Source: Rhodanobacter sp. T12-5
Lineage (GTDB): Bacteria > Pseudomonadota > Gammaproteobacteria > Xanthomonadales > Rhodanobacteraceae
Length of the DNA: 64,000 nt
Direction of reading: 5' to 3'
Assembly: GCF_008329435.1 (NCBI RefSeq)
Contig: NZ_NPKN01000001.1
Span: 372,001 to 436,000, forward strand
The stretch's first letter is position 1. The number at the start of each line of letters is the position of its first letter. The notes beneath the pieces were generated by a model. That model was not told the DNA's origin and made no database searches. It saw only the letters and a program-made list of their open reading frames with translations. The translations under genes were made by a program, and so were the position numbers. Positions 33,722-45,274 of the stretch are shown here, piece after piece.

Positions 33722-35143
33722 TCAGAGCAGGCGCAGGATTCGCTGCGCGAAATTCTCGGCGGTTTCTCGGGAGTCGATATTCGTGAAGTTGAGGAGCAGG
33801 GCCGAGGGTCCGCCGCCGCCCATCACGCAATCCCTCAACGCTTCTGCACGCATGCCCTGTTCCCTCATGCGCCGGGCCAGTTGGCGATCCGATCGCGTGC
33901 CCCGCAGTCGCATTACCAGGTGCATGCCACCCGGTTGCGGATCAATCCGCATGTACCTCCCCAGCACGCTTTCCAAGCCAGCGGCAGTTGCATCGCGACG
34001 TTCAGCATAGAGCTTGCGCATGCGCTGGATATGGCGCGCGAAGTGCCCTTCCTTCATGAAAGCCGTAACGATCGCTTGCGTAAGCTGGGGGCCATCCGTG
34101 GCAAAGGCTTCGCTGACCTGTTCGAATCGCTCGACCTGGGCCTCCGGCACGACAAGGTAGGCAAGCCGGATACCCGGAAAAAGCACCTTGCTGAACGTGC
34201 CTGCATAGAGCACTCGCCCGTCGCGATCCAGACTCTTCAATGCGGGCAGGGGGCGGCTGACATAGCGGTATTCGCCGTCGTAATCGTCCTCGATGATCCA
34301 CGCGTCGTTTCGTGCCGCCCAGTCCAGCAGTGCCAGGCGCCGGGGCAATGACAGGGTCACACACAGCGGGCTCTGGTGCGCCGGCGTGACCACCGCTGCG
34401 CGTGCTCGCGGCGCCGCACGGACGCCATCGGAAATCACCATGCCGTCCCCATCCACAGGGAGCGGAACGGCGGTCATGCACATTTGTTCCAGCATTTTCC
34501 GCGTGTGCGGGTACCCCGGGTCTTCAAGCCAGACCCGATCTCCTCGCTTCAGCACGGCATGGCCGATCAACGTCATCGTGTGGCGGTAGCCCGAGGTCAC
34601 GAATACCTGGTATGGAGAGCAACTGATCCCGCGCGAGACATTGAGATAGGCGGCGATTTCGGTACGCAGTTCCTGCAAGCCGCATGCAGGCGGGTAGGCC
34701 ATGTCGGAAGGCTGCATGGCACGTACGCATCGCGCGCCCAGGCGTGCCCATATCTTTCGGGGAAAGGCATCCAGCGCCGGCAGGCCCATCTGGAACGGCA
34801 GAATCGAATCCGGGCGAAAGCTGGCGGCAGCCATGCCTCTCACGGGTGAAGGCTTCGTGCCGGCAACCGGTGGTTGCGGCCTGAGGTCCGGCGTCACGAT
34901 GGTTCCGGCTTGGCCGCGCGCCTGGATATAGCCCTCCGCCGCCAGCAACGAATAAGCCGTCTCGATGGTGCCTCTGGCCAAGCCCAGCTCCTGGGCCAGC
35001 GCACGTGCCGAGGGAATGCGCTCGCCCGGCTTCAACAGTCCACTGGCGATGGCGTGGCGAAACCGCTTGTAGATCTGGCGATAGAAAGGTTCCGCCGCCG
35101 TCGGATCCACCGGTGATATGGGGCTGGTCTTCGCGACGCTCAT
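33722..35143 (-). CDS. MocR-family (GntR/aminotransferase) transcriptional regulator
   Basis: 473 residues from the ATG at 35143 (MSVAKTSP). Seen: a GntR-type winged helix (about 20-85: IYKRFRHAIASGLLKPGERIPS, ARGTIETAYSLLAAEGYI), a linker, and a class I aminotransferase-like domain (about 120-470) with FVTSGYRHTMTLIG, IIEDDYDGEYRY and the PLP-lysine region YAGTFSKVLFPG. MocR proteins bind PLP and commonly recognise direct repeats. It is divergent from azoR, and two ATGGACC direct repeats lie in the shared region, so azoR is the likely target. PdxR and GabR are the best-known relatives; no pdx or gab genes are near. Confidence 0.9.
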   Translation of the reverse strand: MSVAKTSPISPVDPTAAEPFYRQIYKRFRHAIASGLLKPGERIPSARALAQELGLARGTIETAYSLLAAEGYIQARGQAGTIVTPDLRPQPPVAGTKPSPVRGMAAASFRPDSILPFQMGLPALDAFPRKIWARLGARCVRAMQPSDMAYPPACGLQELRTEIAAYLNVSRGISCSPYQVFVTSGYRHTMTLIGHAVLKRGDRVWLEDPGYPHTRKMLEQMCMTAVPLPVDGDGMVISDGVRAAPRARAAVVTPAHQSPLCVTLSLPRRLALLDWAARNDAWIIEDDYDGEYRYVSRPLPALKSLDRDGRVLYAGTFSKVLFPGIRLAYLVVPEAQVERFEQVSEAFATDGPQLTQAIVTAFMKEGHFARHIQRMRKLYAERRDATAAGLESVLGRYMRIDPQPGGMHLVMRLRGTRSDRQLARRMREQGMRAEALRDCVMGGGGPSALLLNFTNIDSRETAENFAQRILRLL

Positions 35144-35231
35144 GGACTGGTCGGTATCGCCGTTGATCTGTAGTGATAGTACCACCCGACTAGCCGACAG
35201 CTCGGTCGGATGCGACCACCCAGGCCAGATC

Positions 35232-35262
35232 ATGGACCATTCGCAATGTCTATTTATGGACC
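35232..35262. promoter_or_regulatory. ATGGACC direct repeats, possible MocR operator
   Basis: ATGGACC occurs at 35232-35238 and 35256-35262, 24 bases apart, each followed by TTCG within a few bases. TATAGA (35268-35273) just downstream is a plausible azoR -10 box. Confidence 0.45.
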
Positions 35263-35324
35263 TTCGGTATAGAGCATGGGATTTGTAGGATGAACCCTCT
35301 GCCGCGCTTTCTGACGGGTGGGTG

Positions 35325-35960
35325 ATGAAAATTCTGCATGTAAGCTGCAGCCCTCGCGGGCATGCATCGGAGAGCCATCGGCTCGCCCGCAAGATTGTCG
35401 GATACCTGCTGGAGGGCGATCCGAACGCGGAGGTGGTGGACAGGGTTGTCGCGGGCGGCGGTATTCCGCCGGTGGATGAGGATTACGCGACTTCACAACA
35501 GGCGGCCGAAGACGTATCCCGGGAAGGCTCTGCCCGCGTGTCCGACGAACTGATTGGGGAACTGGAAAGCGCGGATGTCCTGGTCATAGGAACGCCCATG
35601 CACAACTACACCGTGCCCTCCGCTTTGAAGCTGTGGATAGACCATATTGCCCGCGTCCGTCGAACGTTCAATGTGGGTCCGGAAGGAAAGACGGCCCTGC
35701 TGCGTGACCGCCAGGTCTTCGTCGCCGTGGCCTCGGGCGGGAGGTTTTCCGGAGAACGCGCGCGTCAGCCCGACTTCCTCACACCGTATCTCACCGCGAT
35801 CCTGGGCATGATCGGCCTGCATGACCCGACCTTCTTCTCGATCCAGGGAACAGCCTTTGGTCCCGAAGCCGTAGCGGAGGCCAGGGGGCGGACGGATCGG
35901 GCGTTGCAGGAGTATTTTTCGCGGTACACCGTGGCCACGCGACAGCACGCGGATGGGTGA
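35325..35960 (+). CDS. azoR: FMN-dependent NADH:quinone/azo oxidoreductase
   Basis: 211 residues from the ATG at 35325. Seen: the flavodoxin-like start MKILHVSCSPRGHASESHRL (FMN phosphate loop), IGTPMHNYTVPSALKLWIDH (FMN ring contact) and AVASGGRF. AzoR dimers reduce quinones and azo compounds with NADH in the cytoplasm and help against thiol and quinone stress. It is divergent from the MocR regulator. Confidence 0.93.
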   Translation: MKILHVSCSPRGHASESHRLARKIVGYLLEGDPNAEVVDRVVAGGGIPPVDEDYATSQQAAEDVSREGSARVSDELIGELESADVLVIGTPMHNYTVPSALKLWIDHIARVRRTFNVGPEGKTALLRDRQVFVAVASGGRFSGERARQPDFLTPYLTAILGMIGLHDPTFFSIQGTAFGPEAVAEARGRTDRALQEYFSRYTVATRQHADG

Positions 35961-35979
35961 GCCGATGACCGATCGGACG

Positions 35980-36007
35980 AAAAAAAACGGGCACCTTTCG
36001 GTGCCCG
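35980..36007 (-). terminator. Intrinsic terminator of ahcY
   Basis: On the minus strand the stem CGGGCACC/GGTGCCCG with a four-base loop is followed by eight T. It lies 25 bases after the ahcY stop and also just beyond azoR. Confidence 0.9.
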
Positions 36008-36032
36008 TTCGATTCACCAGAAGCAATGTTGA

Positions 36033-37472
<1,440 letters not shown>

Positions 37473-37551
37473 GGGTATCTCCAGTTGATGCGTGGCTCCT
37501 TCGAGAAGTCCGGCCATGGATGGCCGGTCTGCCGCGAAGGGACTCGCGTAC

Positions 37552-37644
37552 TGAGCGCCGTTGTGGAACGTGCCGCGCCGAGCCTGGCCGGTTTCTGACC
37601 ACGGATGGACCCGCAGTCGAACGGTCGCAGCGCCCCTCGGCGGG
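37552..37644 (-). promoter_or_regulatory. S-adenosylhomocysteine (SAH) riboswitch
   Basis: Read on the minus strand, the block contains CCGAGGGGCGCTGCGACCG, later GGCCAGGCTCGG, and at its 3' end CAACGGCGCTCA. These match the three conserved parts of the SAH riboswitch: P1 (CCGAG/CTCGG), the CGCTGCGAC core and the pseudoknot strand (GGGCGC with GCGCTC). It ends about 80 bases before the ahcY start, the usual placement. The class turns on expression when SAH is bound. Confidence 0.88.
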
Positions 37645-37750
37645 CAGTACAAGCCCGATATTGTAGCGGGAGATGCCGATGGATGCCTCCAGTGCCCCGA
37701 TTCGGTAGGCTGGCCGTTCACCCGCCACGTCCCAGCACCGGAGTCAACGC

Positions 37751-40456
37751 ATGGATGAGAGCCGCGAACCCGAGTTCCTGCCGCCCGACGGCCCGCTGCG
37801 CGAGGACGTCAGCCGGCTCGGCGCGATGGTCGGTCGGATGCTGGCCGAGCAGGGCGGCGCAGGGTTCTTCGAGCGGGTCGAGCAGGTGCGCATCGCCGCG
37901 ATCCGGCGCCGCCGGGAAGGCGCCCTGGTGGACGAACTTGCCGATTCGCTGGCCGGGCTCGATGCGAAAGACGCCGAAGCGCTGGCGCGCGCCTTCGCAG
38001 CTTATTTCCAGGCGGTGAACACGGCCGAGCAGGTGCATCGCATCCGTCGTCGCCGCGACTACCAGCGTGAGGGCAGCGCACCGCAGCCGGAGTCGCTGCT
38101 CGACGTGCTGGGCCAGCTCAAGCAGCAGGGTGTCGGCGCGGACGAATTGCTGGGCTGGCTCGACCGGCTGTGGATCGAGCCGGTGTTCACCGCCCATCCG
38201 ACCGAAGCAGTGCGCCGCTCGTTGCTGGAAAAGGAGCAGGCGATCGTGCGCTCGCTGATCGACGGCTTCGACCAGAACCGCACGCCGCAGGAGCGCAAGG
38301 AGGACGACGACCGCATCTACATGGCACTGTCCTCGGGCTGGCAGACCGCCGAGGCCTCGCCGGTGCGGCCCACCGTGCAGGACGAGCATCATCACGTCGG
38401 CTTCTACCTGGCCAACCCGATCTACCGCATCGTGCCTGCGCTGTTCGAAGCACTGGCCGACGCGTTGCAGACGGTCTACGGCGTGGCGGCGAAATTGCCG
38501 CAACTGCTCGGCTTCGCCACCTGGGTCGGCGGCGACATGGACGGCAATCCGAACGTCGGCGCGCAGACCATCGCCGCCAGCCTGTCCACGCAACGCGCCC
38601 ACGTGATCGAACACTACATGGCCGACGTGGCCGCATTGGCGCGCCTGCTCAGCCAGACCGAAGGCCGCGTGACCGTCGATCCGGCCCTGCAGCGGCGTCT
38701 CGACGACTATCGCGCACGTTTTCCAGCAGCTGCGGAACGCGTGCGACCGCGCCACGCCGACATGCCGTATCGCGGCCTGCTCACCGTGATCGGTGCGCGT
38801 CTGGAAGCGACCCTGCAGAACGATCATTCGGAAGGCTATACGTCCGCGACGGAATTGCTCGACGATCTGCAACTGATCACCACCAGCCTGGTCGATCATC
38901 GCGGCCTGCACGCCGGTGCCTACGCGGTGCAGCGGCTGATCCGCCGCGTGCGCACGTTCGGCCTGCATCTGGCCCGGCTCGACGTGCGGCAGGATTCGCG
39001 CGTGCATGACGATGCGCTGGCGGCACTGCTGGACAACCCTTCATGGCCGCAGCTCGTGGCCGAAGAGCGAACCGGCCAGCTGCGCGAGTACGCCAGCGGC
39101 AAGTCGCTTTTCCCGATCAGCCACGCCGACGTGGTCACTTCGCTCTACGACGTGTTCGCCACCCTGGGCGATGCCAGACGCCGCTACGGCAAGGATGCGG
39201 TCGGCCTGTACATCATCAGCATGGCGCGCTCGGCTGCCGACGTGCTGGCGGTGCTGGCGTTGGCACGTTACGGCGGACTGGTCGAAAACGACAACGTGCC
39301 ACTCAACATCGCGCCGCTGTTCGAAACCGTCGACGACCTGAAAAATGCGCCGGCGACATTGCGCGCGCTGCTCGACGACCCGGTCTACCGGCAGCACCTG
39401 GCCGCCCGCGGCAAACAGCAATGGGTGATGCTCGGCTACTCCGACAGCGGCAAGGACGGCGGTACGCTGGCCTCGCGCTGGGGCCTGCAGCGTGCGCAGG
39501 TGGAATTGCTGGAGGTGGCGAAGGAGGCCGGCATCCAGCTGGCGTTCTTCCACGGCCGCGGCGGCTCGGCCAGCCGCGGCGGTGCGCGCATCACGCCGGC
39601 GTTGATGTCCTCGCCGCGCGGCGCGGTGGCCGGAGTGCTGCGGGTGACCGAGCAGGGTGAGGTGATCCATCGCAAATACGGCATCCGCGCGCTGGCGTTG
39701 CGCCACCTGGAGCAGACCGTCGGTGCCGTGTTGCGTGCGTCGTTGCGTCCGCGCGAGACCGAACCGCGCGAGGAGCGCTGGCGCGAACGGATGAATGCAC
39801 TGTCGGCGATCAGCCGGCAGAGTTACCGCGCCTTCGTCGAGCACGAGCGCTTCGTCGACTACTTTCGCAGCGCCACGCCGATCGATGTGATCGAGCAGAT
39901 GACCCTGGGTTCGCGCCCGGCCAGCCGCCGCAGCATGCGCGGCGTGCACGACCTGCGCGCGATCCCGTGGGTATTCGCGTGGACCCAGTGCCGCTCGATC
40001 CTGCCCGGTTGGTACGGTCTGGGCAGCGCTCTGGAGCAGGGCGTGCAGGAGTTCGGCGAAGCTGCACTGGGCGAGATGGCGCGCGACTGGCCGTTTTTCG
40101 CCAATCTGCTCGACGACGTGGAAATGGTGCTGGCCAAGTGCGACCTCGACATCGCCGAGGCGTTCTCGAAACTGTCCGGACCGCTGCACGAGGAATTCTT
40201 CGGCCTGATCCGCGACGAATTCGCCCGCACCCGCCACTGGCTGCTGCAACTCAAGGGCAGCGACGCGCTGCTGCAGGGCGATCCGCGCCTGGCCGCCTCG
40301 ATCCGCCTGCGCAACCCCTACGTCGATCCGATGAGCCTGCTCCAGGTCGACCTGTTGCAGCGCTGGCGCAAAAACGAGCGCCATGACGACAGCTTGCTGC
40401 AGGCGCTGGTCGCCTGCGTCAACGGCGTGTCGCAAGGCCTGCAGAACACCGGCTGA
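37751..40456 (+). CDS. ppc: Phosphoenolpyruvate carboxylase
   Basis: 901 residues, typical of bacterial PEPC; the start at 37751 follows GGAG by about 7 bases. Seen: the catalytic His motif [12 protein letters not shown], the substrate loop [22 protein letters not shown] and the C-terminal end QNTG (RNTG in many relatives). It carboxylates PEP with bicarbonate to refill oxaloacetate, in the cytoplasm. It is divergent from the ahcY leader; the two share about 280 bases. Confidence 0.97.
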   Translation: MDESREPEFLPPDGPLREDVSRLGAMVGRMLAEQGGAGFFERVEQVRIAAIRRRREGALVDELADSLAGLDAKDAEALARAFAAYFQAVNTAEQVHRIRRRRDYQREGSAPQPESLLDVLGQLKQQGVGADELLGWLDRLWIEPVFTAHPTEAVRRSLLEKEQAIVRSLIDGFDQNRTPQERKEDDDRIYMALSSGWQTAEASPVRPTVQDEHHHVGFYLANPIYRIVPALFEALADALQTVYGVAAKLPQLLGFATWVGGDMDGNPNVGAQTIAASLSTQRAHVIEHYMADVAALARLLSQTEGRVTVDPALQRRLDDYRARFPAAAERVRPRHADMPYRGLLTVIGARLEATLQNDHSEGYTSATELLDDLQLITTSLVDHRGLHAGAYAVQRLIRRVRTFGLHLARLDVRQDSRVHDDALAALLDNPSWPQLVAEERTGQLREYASGKSLFPISHADVVTSLYDVFATLGDARRRYGKDAVGLYIISMARSAADVLAVLALARYGGLVENDNVPLNIAPLFETVDDLKNAPATLRALLDDPVYRQHLAARGKQQWVMLGYSDSGKDGGTLASRWGLQRAQVELLEVAKEAGIQLAFFHGRGGSASRGGARITPALMSSPRGAVAGVLRVTEQGEVIHRKYGIRALALRHLEQTVGAVLRASLRPRETEPREERWRERMNALSAISRQSYRAFVEHERFVDYFRSATPIDVIEQMTLGSRPASRRSMRGVHDLRAIPWVFAWTQCRSILPGWYGLGSALEQGVQEFGEAALGEMARDWPFFANLLDDVEMVLAKCDLDIAEAFSKLSGPLHEEFFGLIRDEFARTRHWLLQLKGSDALLQGDPRLAASIRLRNPYVDPMSLLQVDLLQRWRKNERHDDSLLQALVACVNGVSQGLQNTG

Positions 40457-40475
40457 TCCATTCGTCGCTTCAAGA

Positions 40476-40550
40476 GCATCGCGACTGAAGTCGCTCCCAC
40501 AGAAACTGCCTACTCGCACGCACCTGTGGGAGCGGCTTCAGCCGCGATGC
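40476..40550. repeat. REP family 1 pair, heads facing inward
   Basis: A reverse copy (40476-40500, ending GCTCCCAC) is followed by a forward copy from 40526 (GTGGGAGCGGCTTCAGCCGC). The order is opposite to that of the other pairs, but the two still pair with each other. It lies after ppc, just before the putative activator site at 40567. Confidence 0.9.
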
Positions 40551-40566
40551 TCTGCAAATGTACGAG

Positions 40567-40586
40567 TCCGGACACGGCTGTCCGGA
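40567..40586 (+). promoter_or_regulatory. Candidate enhancer (UAS) for an NtrC-type activator
   Basis: TCCGGACA and TGTCCGGA form a perfect 8-bp inverted repeat around CGGC. Its centre is about 98 bases upstream of the start predicted from the sigma-54 promoter at 40648, a normal distance for an activator of this class. The response regulator at 47787 is the obvious candidate binder. Confidence 0.6.
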
Positions 40587-40647
40587 TGCAGACGCTGGCG
40601 CTTCGTCGCGGCTCTTTCGGATGCATGGAAAACAGTCACTTGCGCGC

Positions 40648-40664
40648 TTGGCACGGGCATTGCT
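40648..40664 (+). promoter_or_regulatory. Sigma-54 (RpoN) promoter of the second ABC exporter operon
   Basis: TTGGCACGGGCATTGCT matches the published consensus YTGGCACGrNNNTTGCW at every fixed position. GG (40650-40651) and GC (40662-40663) are separated by exactly 10 bases. Transcription should start near 40675, one base before the adaptor ATG, so the mRNA would be nearly leaderless. Confidence 0.8.
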
Positions 40665-40675
40665 CTGTCAGCCTC

Positions 40676-41929
40676 ATGGATATTGCCAACCCCCTCATCA
40701 AACAGCGCAAGCGTCGCCGCCGCCTGATCCTGCTCGGCGGTGGCGCACTGCTGGTGGTGGCCGGCATCCTCGGCGTGCTTGGCCTCGGGCCGGCGTTGCC
40801 GGATGCCGATCGCTCCAGCCTGTGGATCGATGCCGTGCAAAGTGGCGACATGCTCAGCGAGATACGCGCGCCGGGCACCCTGGTGCCGCGCGACAGCCGC
40901 TGGCTGGCGGCCGCCACCGCCGCTCAGGTCGAGAAGATCCTGCTGTGGCCCGGTGCCCAGGTCGAGCCCGATACCCCGCTGCTGCGGTTGTCCAATCCCG
41001 AGGTCGAGGATGCGCTGCGCAATGCGCAGGCACAGTTGGCCGCAGCGGTCGCCGACGTCGCTGCCAAGCGCGCGGACATGCAGTCGCAACTGCTTGATCA
41101 TCGCGCCGCCGAGGCGCAGGCGCAGTCCGACTACGCCTCGGCCAAGATCAAGGCCGATGCAGACACGGCCGCCATCCGGCTGCAGGTGATCCCGCGCGTG
41201 CAGTACGAGCAGGGGCAGATCGCGCTGAAGCAGTTATTGCAGCGCGTGAGCATCGAGCAGCAGCGCGTGGCCGCGTTTGCCGGCAACATGCAGGCGCAGA
41301 TCGATGCTGCGCAGGCCCGCGTGCAGCAGCAACGCAGCAACCTGCAGCTGCGCCAGCGCCAGGCCGATGCGTTGCAGGTCAGGGCCGGCATCGCCGGCGT
41401 GTTGCAGGAAGTGGCGGTGCAGGAAGGTGCGCAGGTGGCTGAAGGTGCCAACCTCGCGCGGGTAGCGCGCCTGGATGTGTTGCGCGCGCGTCTGCAGGTG
41501 CCCGAAGTGCAGGCCAAGGACGTGGCGATCGGCATGCCGGTCAGCGTGGACACGCACAACGGCCTGATCGACGGCAAGGTCCAGCGCGTCGACCCGGCCG
41601 TGCGCAACGGCAGCGTGCAGGTCGACGTCGATCTCGCCGGCAAATTGCCGCCGGGTGCGCGCCCCGATCTCTCCGTCGATGGACGCATCCGCATCGCGCG
41701 ACTGCAGAACGTCCTGTCGGTGGGCCGCCCCGCGCTGGCGCATGCCGACGGCGACCTCAGCCTGTTCCGCCTCGACCCGTCCGGCGACACCGCGACCCGC
41801 GTGCCGGTGCGTATCGGCGTGGCCTCGGTCGATCGCGTGCAGGTGTTGCGCGGATTGAAAGCCGGCGATCGGGTGATCCTGTCCGATACCAGCCAGTGGG
41901 ACAAATATGATCGGATCAAGCTGAAATGA
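40676..41929 (+). CDS. ABC exporter periplasmic adaptor (HlyD type), sigma-54 operon
   Basis: 417 residues from the ATG at 40676 (MDIANPLIKQRKRRRR); no Shine-Dalgarno sequence precedes it, and the sigma-54 promoter places the mRNA start next to it. Seen: one membrane helix after a basic stretch (about 16-36), a lipoyl half (LVPRDSRWLAAATAAQVEKI), a long coiled coil (about 110-235, Gln/Ala-rich), the second lipoyl half (VRAGIAGVLQEVAVQEGAQV), and barrel domains ending DRIKLK. It should bridge the permeases to an outer-membrane factor not encoded here. A REP pair separates it from the ATPase gene. Confidence 0.9.
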   Translation: MDIANPLIKQRKRRRRLILLGGGALLVVAGILGVLGLGPALPDADRSSLWIDAVQSGDMLSEIRAPGTLVPRDSRWLAAATAAQVEKILLWPGAQVEPDTPLLRLSNPEVEDALRNAQAQLAAAVADVAAKRADMQSQLLDHRAAEAQAQSDYASAKIKADADTAAIRLQVIPRVQYEQGQIALKQLLQRVSIEQQRVAAFAGNMQAQIDAAQARVQQQRSNLQLRQRQADALQVRAGIAGVLQEVAVQEGAQVAEGANLARVARLDVLRARLQVPEVQAKDVAIGMPVSVDTHNGLIDGKVQRVDPAVRNGSVQVDVDLAGKLPPGARPDLSVDGRIRIARLQNVLSVGRPALAHADGDLSLFRLDPSGDTATRVPVRIGVASVDRVQVLRGLKAGDRVILSDTSQWDKYDRIKLK

Positions 41930-41964
41930 AATATCCGCTTGCCGCTTCGACACCGGCGCGCCAT

Positions 41965-42038
41965 GTGGGAGCGACTCCAGTCGCGATGCCCTCGCGCCAT
42001 CCGCCGTATCAGGGCATCGCGGCTGAAGCCGCTCCCAC
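41965..42038. repeat. REP family 1, inverted pair between adaptor and ATPase genes
   Basis: Forward copy from 41965 with the stem variant GCGACTCCAGTCGC and reverse copy with GCGGCTGAAGCCGC ending GCTCCCAC at 42038. It occupies the same position in the operon as the pair at 5947 in the first exporter. Confidence 0.9.
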
Positions 42039-42068
42039 ACGACCTCGAACATTTTTCCGGAGCAACCC

Positions 42069-42829
<761 letters not shown>

Positions 42830-42833
<4 letters not shown>

Positions 42834-45274
42834 ACATCTGGCTGACCGAAATCTGGCGCAGCTGGCGCGCCTGCCTGCGCCGCCCCGGCTTCGTGCTGCT
42901 GGCCACCGGCGTGCTGGCGCTGGGCATCGGCGCCAGCGTGGCGGTGGCCACGCTGATCCAGAACACCTTGTGGCGACCGTTGCCGGTGCCGCAGGCGTCG
43001 CGGCTGGTGGTGTTGGGCGGGTTGCACGACAACGGCCATCCGGGTGGCATCTCGCCGCACGAATACCAGTACCTGGACCAGCTCGATGGCGTGACTTCGC
43101 TGGGACTGGAGCGGCCGGGATCGACGGTGAACGTCGCCGGCGCCGGTGCGCCGGCGCAGGTGCCGGTGATCTACATGGATCGGCACATGCTGCCCACGCT
43201 GGGCCTGCAGCCGATGCTGGGGCGCAACTTCGACACGCGGGAGGATCGCCCGAATGGACCGGCGGCAGTGATCCTCGGGTATGGCTTCTGGCAGCGCAGC
43301 TACGGCGGCGACGCCCACGTCATCGGCCGCAGCCTGCAGGTGGAGGGCACGCCGCGCACCATCGTCGGCGTGCTGTCGGCGGACTTCAACACGGTGCTGG
43401 GGCCGGGCGACGTGATGCTGCCGACGGCGCTGCCGGTGGGGAGCCACGACTACAACCACAACGGCACCGTGGCAATCGCGCGGCTGGCACCCGGTGCCGA
43501 CATCGCCGCCGTGTCGGCGCAGACCGATGCACGCGAGCGCGCGATGTATCGAGACATGGGCATGGGCGGCAACTGGAAGAAGCCGCGTTTCGGTGCCGGT
43601 AACCTGGCCTCGACCATGCAGCAGGATGCGCGGCCGATACTGCTGATGTTCCTGGTCAGCGCACTGCTGGTATTGCTGATCGCGCTGGTCAACCTGACCA
43701 ACCTGATGCTGCTGCGCGCCTTGTCGAGCAACCACGACGCCGCGGTGCGCAGCGCGCTGGGCGCACCCTTGCTGCGATTGATGCTGCCTGCGTTGGGCGA
43801 AGGGCTGCTGATCGGCGGTTGCGGCGCGCTGGCGGGCATGGCACTGGCGTTGGCGGGCCTGGCCTTGTTGCAGCGCTTCATCCCCGCCGAATGGCTGTGG
43901 GGTGGTCACGTGGATATCGGCGCAAGCGCATGGGCGCTGGCCTTCGCGGTGGGTTTGCTGGGCGCGTTGCTGGCGGCGGTGCTGGCACTGTGGCGCAGCC
44001 GCAGCTCGACCACCGTGGATGAGTTGCGCGAAGGCGGACGCAGCGGGATCGGCATGCGCAGTGGCCGGCTGGGCCGGATGCTGGTGGTGGCGCAGGTGGC
44101 GTTGGCGGCGATCCTTCTGTGCACCGCCGGCACGTTCATGCATGCGCTTTACGATGCGTCGCAGCTGCACTTGGGGTTTGCCGGCGACAACGTCCTCACT
44201 TTCGAGCTGGCACCGGTGAAGGCCGATTACCCGGATGTCGCTTCGGTGGAGAACCTGTCAGAGCGGCTGGTGCAACGGCTGCGCGCGATACCCGGTGTGA
44301 CCGATGCCGCGGTGACGACCAATCTGCCCACCAGCGATGGCATGTTGGGGCAGCTCCAGACAAACCCGCATACGCCGGACGGCAAGCAGTTCGTGGCGCA
44401 GGACCACGGTATCGGGCCTGGTTTCCTCAAGCTGTTCTCGATCCCCTTACGCGAGGGGCGCGACTTCACGCGTGACGACCTGGCCGGCAACGAACGGGTC
44501 GCCATCGTCAGCCAGGATCTGGCCGACACCTATTACGGTGGTCACGCGGTGGGCAAGGTGATCAACGTGCCTCGTACCGACGATTCGGTGTACCCGGCGC
44601 GTATCGTCGGCGTGGTGGGCAGCACCTGGCAGAAGGGCCCACTTCACCCGTTGCAACCGGTGTTCTACGTGCCGTTGGCGCAGCTGCCGGAGCCGGTCAT
44701 GGTGCTCTTCCGCAATCTCGAGCCGCTGCGCTTCGCGCTGCGTGGCCACGGCAACCCGATGGACTGGCAGGCGGGTGTGCGCGAGGCACTGGCGGAGATC
44801 GCACCGGAGCAACCGATCGCCCACCTGCGCAGCATGAACAGCATCGTGAGCCAGACCACCGCGACCGTGCGGCTCAGCCTGTGGCTGGTCGGCGTATTCG
44901 CCACGCTGGCGTTGTTGTTGGCCGTGGCGGGCTTGTACGCGGTGATGGCGGTTGCGGTGGCGGCGCGCGAGCGCGAGTTCGGCGTGCGTGCGGCGCTGGG
45001 GGCGCGGCCGTCGCGGCTGATGCAACTGGTGCTGCGCGGCGGCCTGATCCAGATCGTGCTGGGTCTGGCGATCGGCGTGGGCATCGCGGTGGGCATCGCA
45101 CGTGCGTTGTCCACGTTGGTGATGGCGTTCCTCGGACGCAGCAGCGTGTTCGATTCGGCGGCAACGGGTGGGGTGTGCGTGGTGCTGGCGGCTGCGGGTT
45201 TGCTGGCCTGTCTGTTGCCGGCGTTGCGCGCCGGTCGTGTGCAGCCGATGCATGCCTTGCGAGGGGAAGGATGA
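42830..45274 (+). CDS. Duplicated (ADOP-type) FtsX/MacB permease, first
   Basis: 814 residues from a GTG at 42830 that overlaps the ATPase stop. Seen: an N-terminal helix (RRPGFVLLATGVLALGIGASVAVATL), a periplasmic MacB-type domain, three helices around 275-400 (LLMFLVSALLVLLIALVNLTNL, DAAVRSALGAPLLRLML), a further helix (LGRMLVVAQVALAAILL), a second periplasmic domain, and three C-terminal helices with EREFGVRAALGARPS and PALRAGRVQPMHALRG. This two-fold MacB_PCD-FtsX layout is that of duplicated ADOP permeases. The substrate is unknown. The next gene begins within its stop (ATGATG). Confidence 0.93.
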
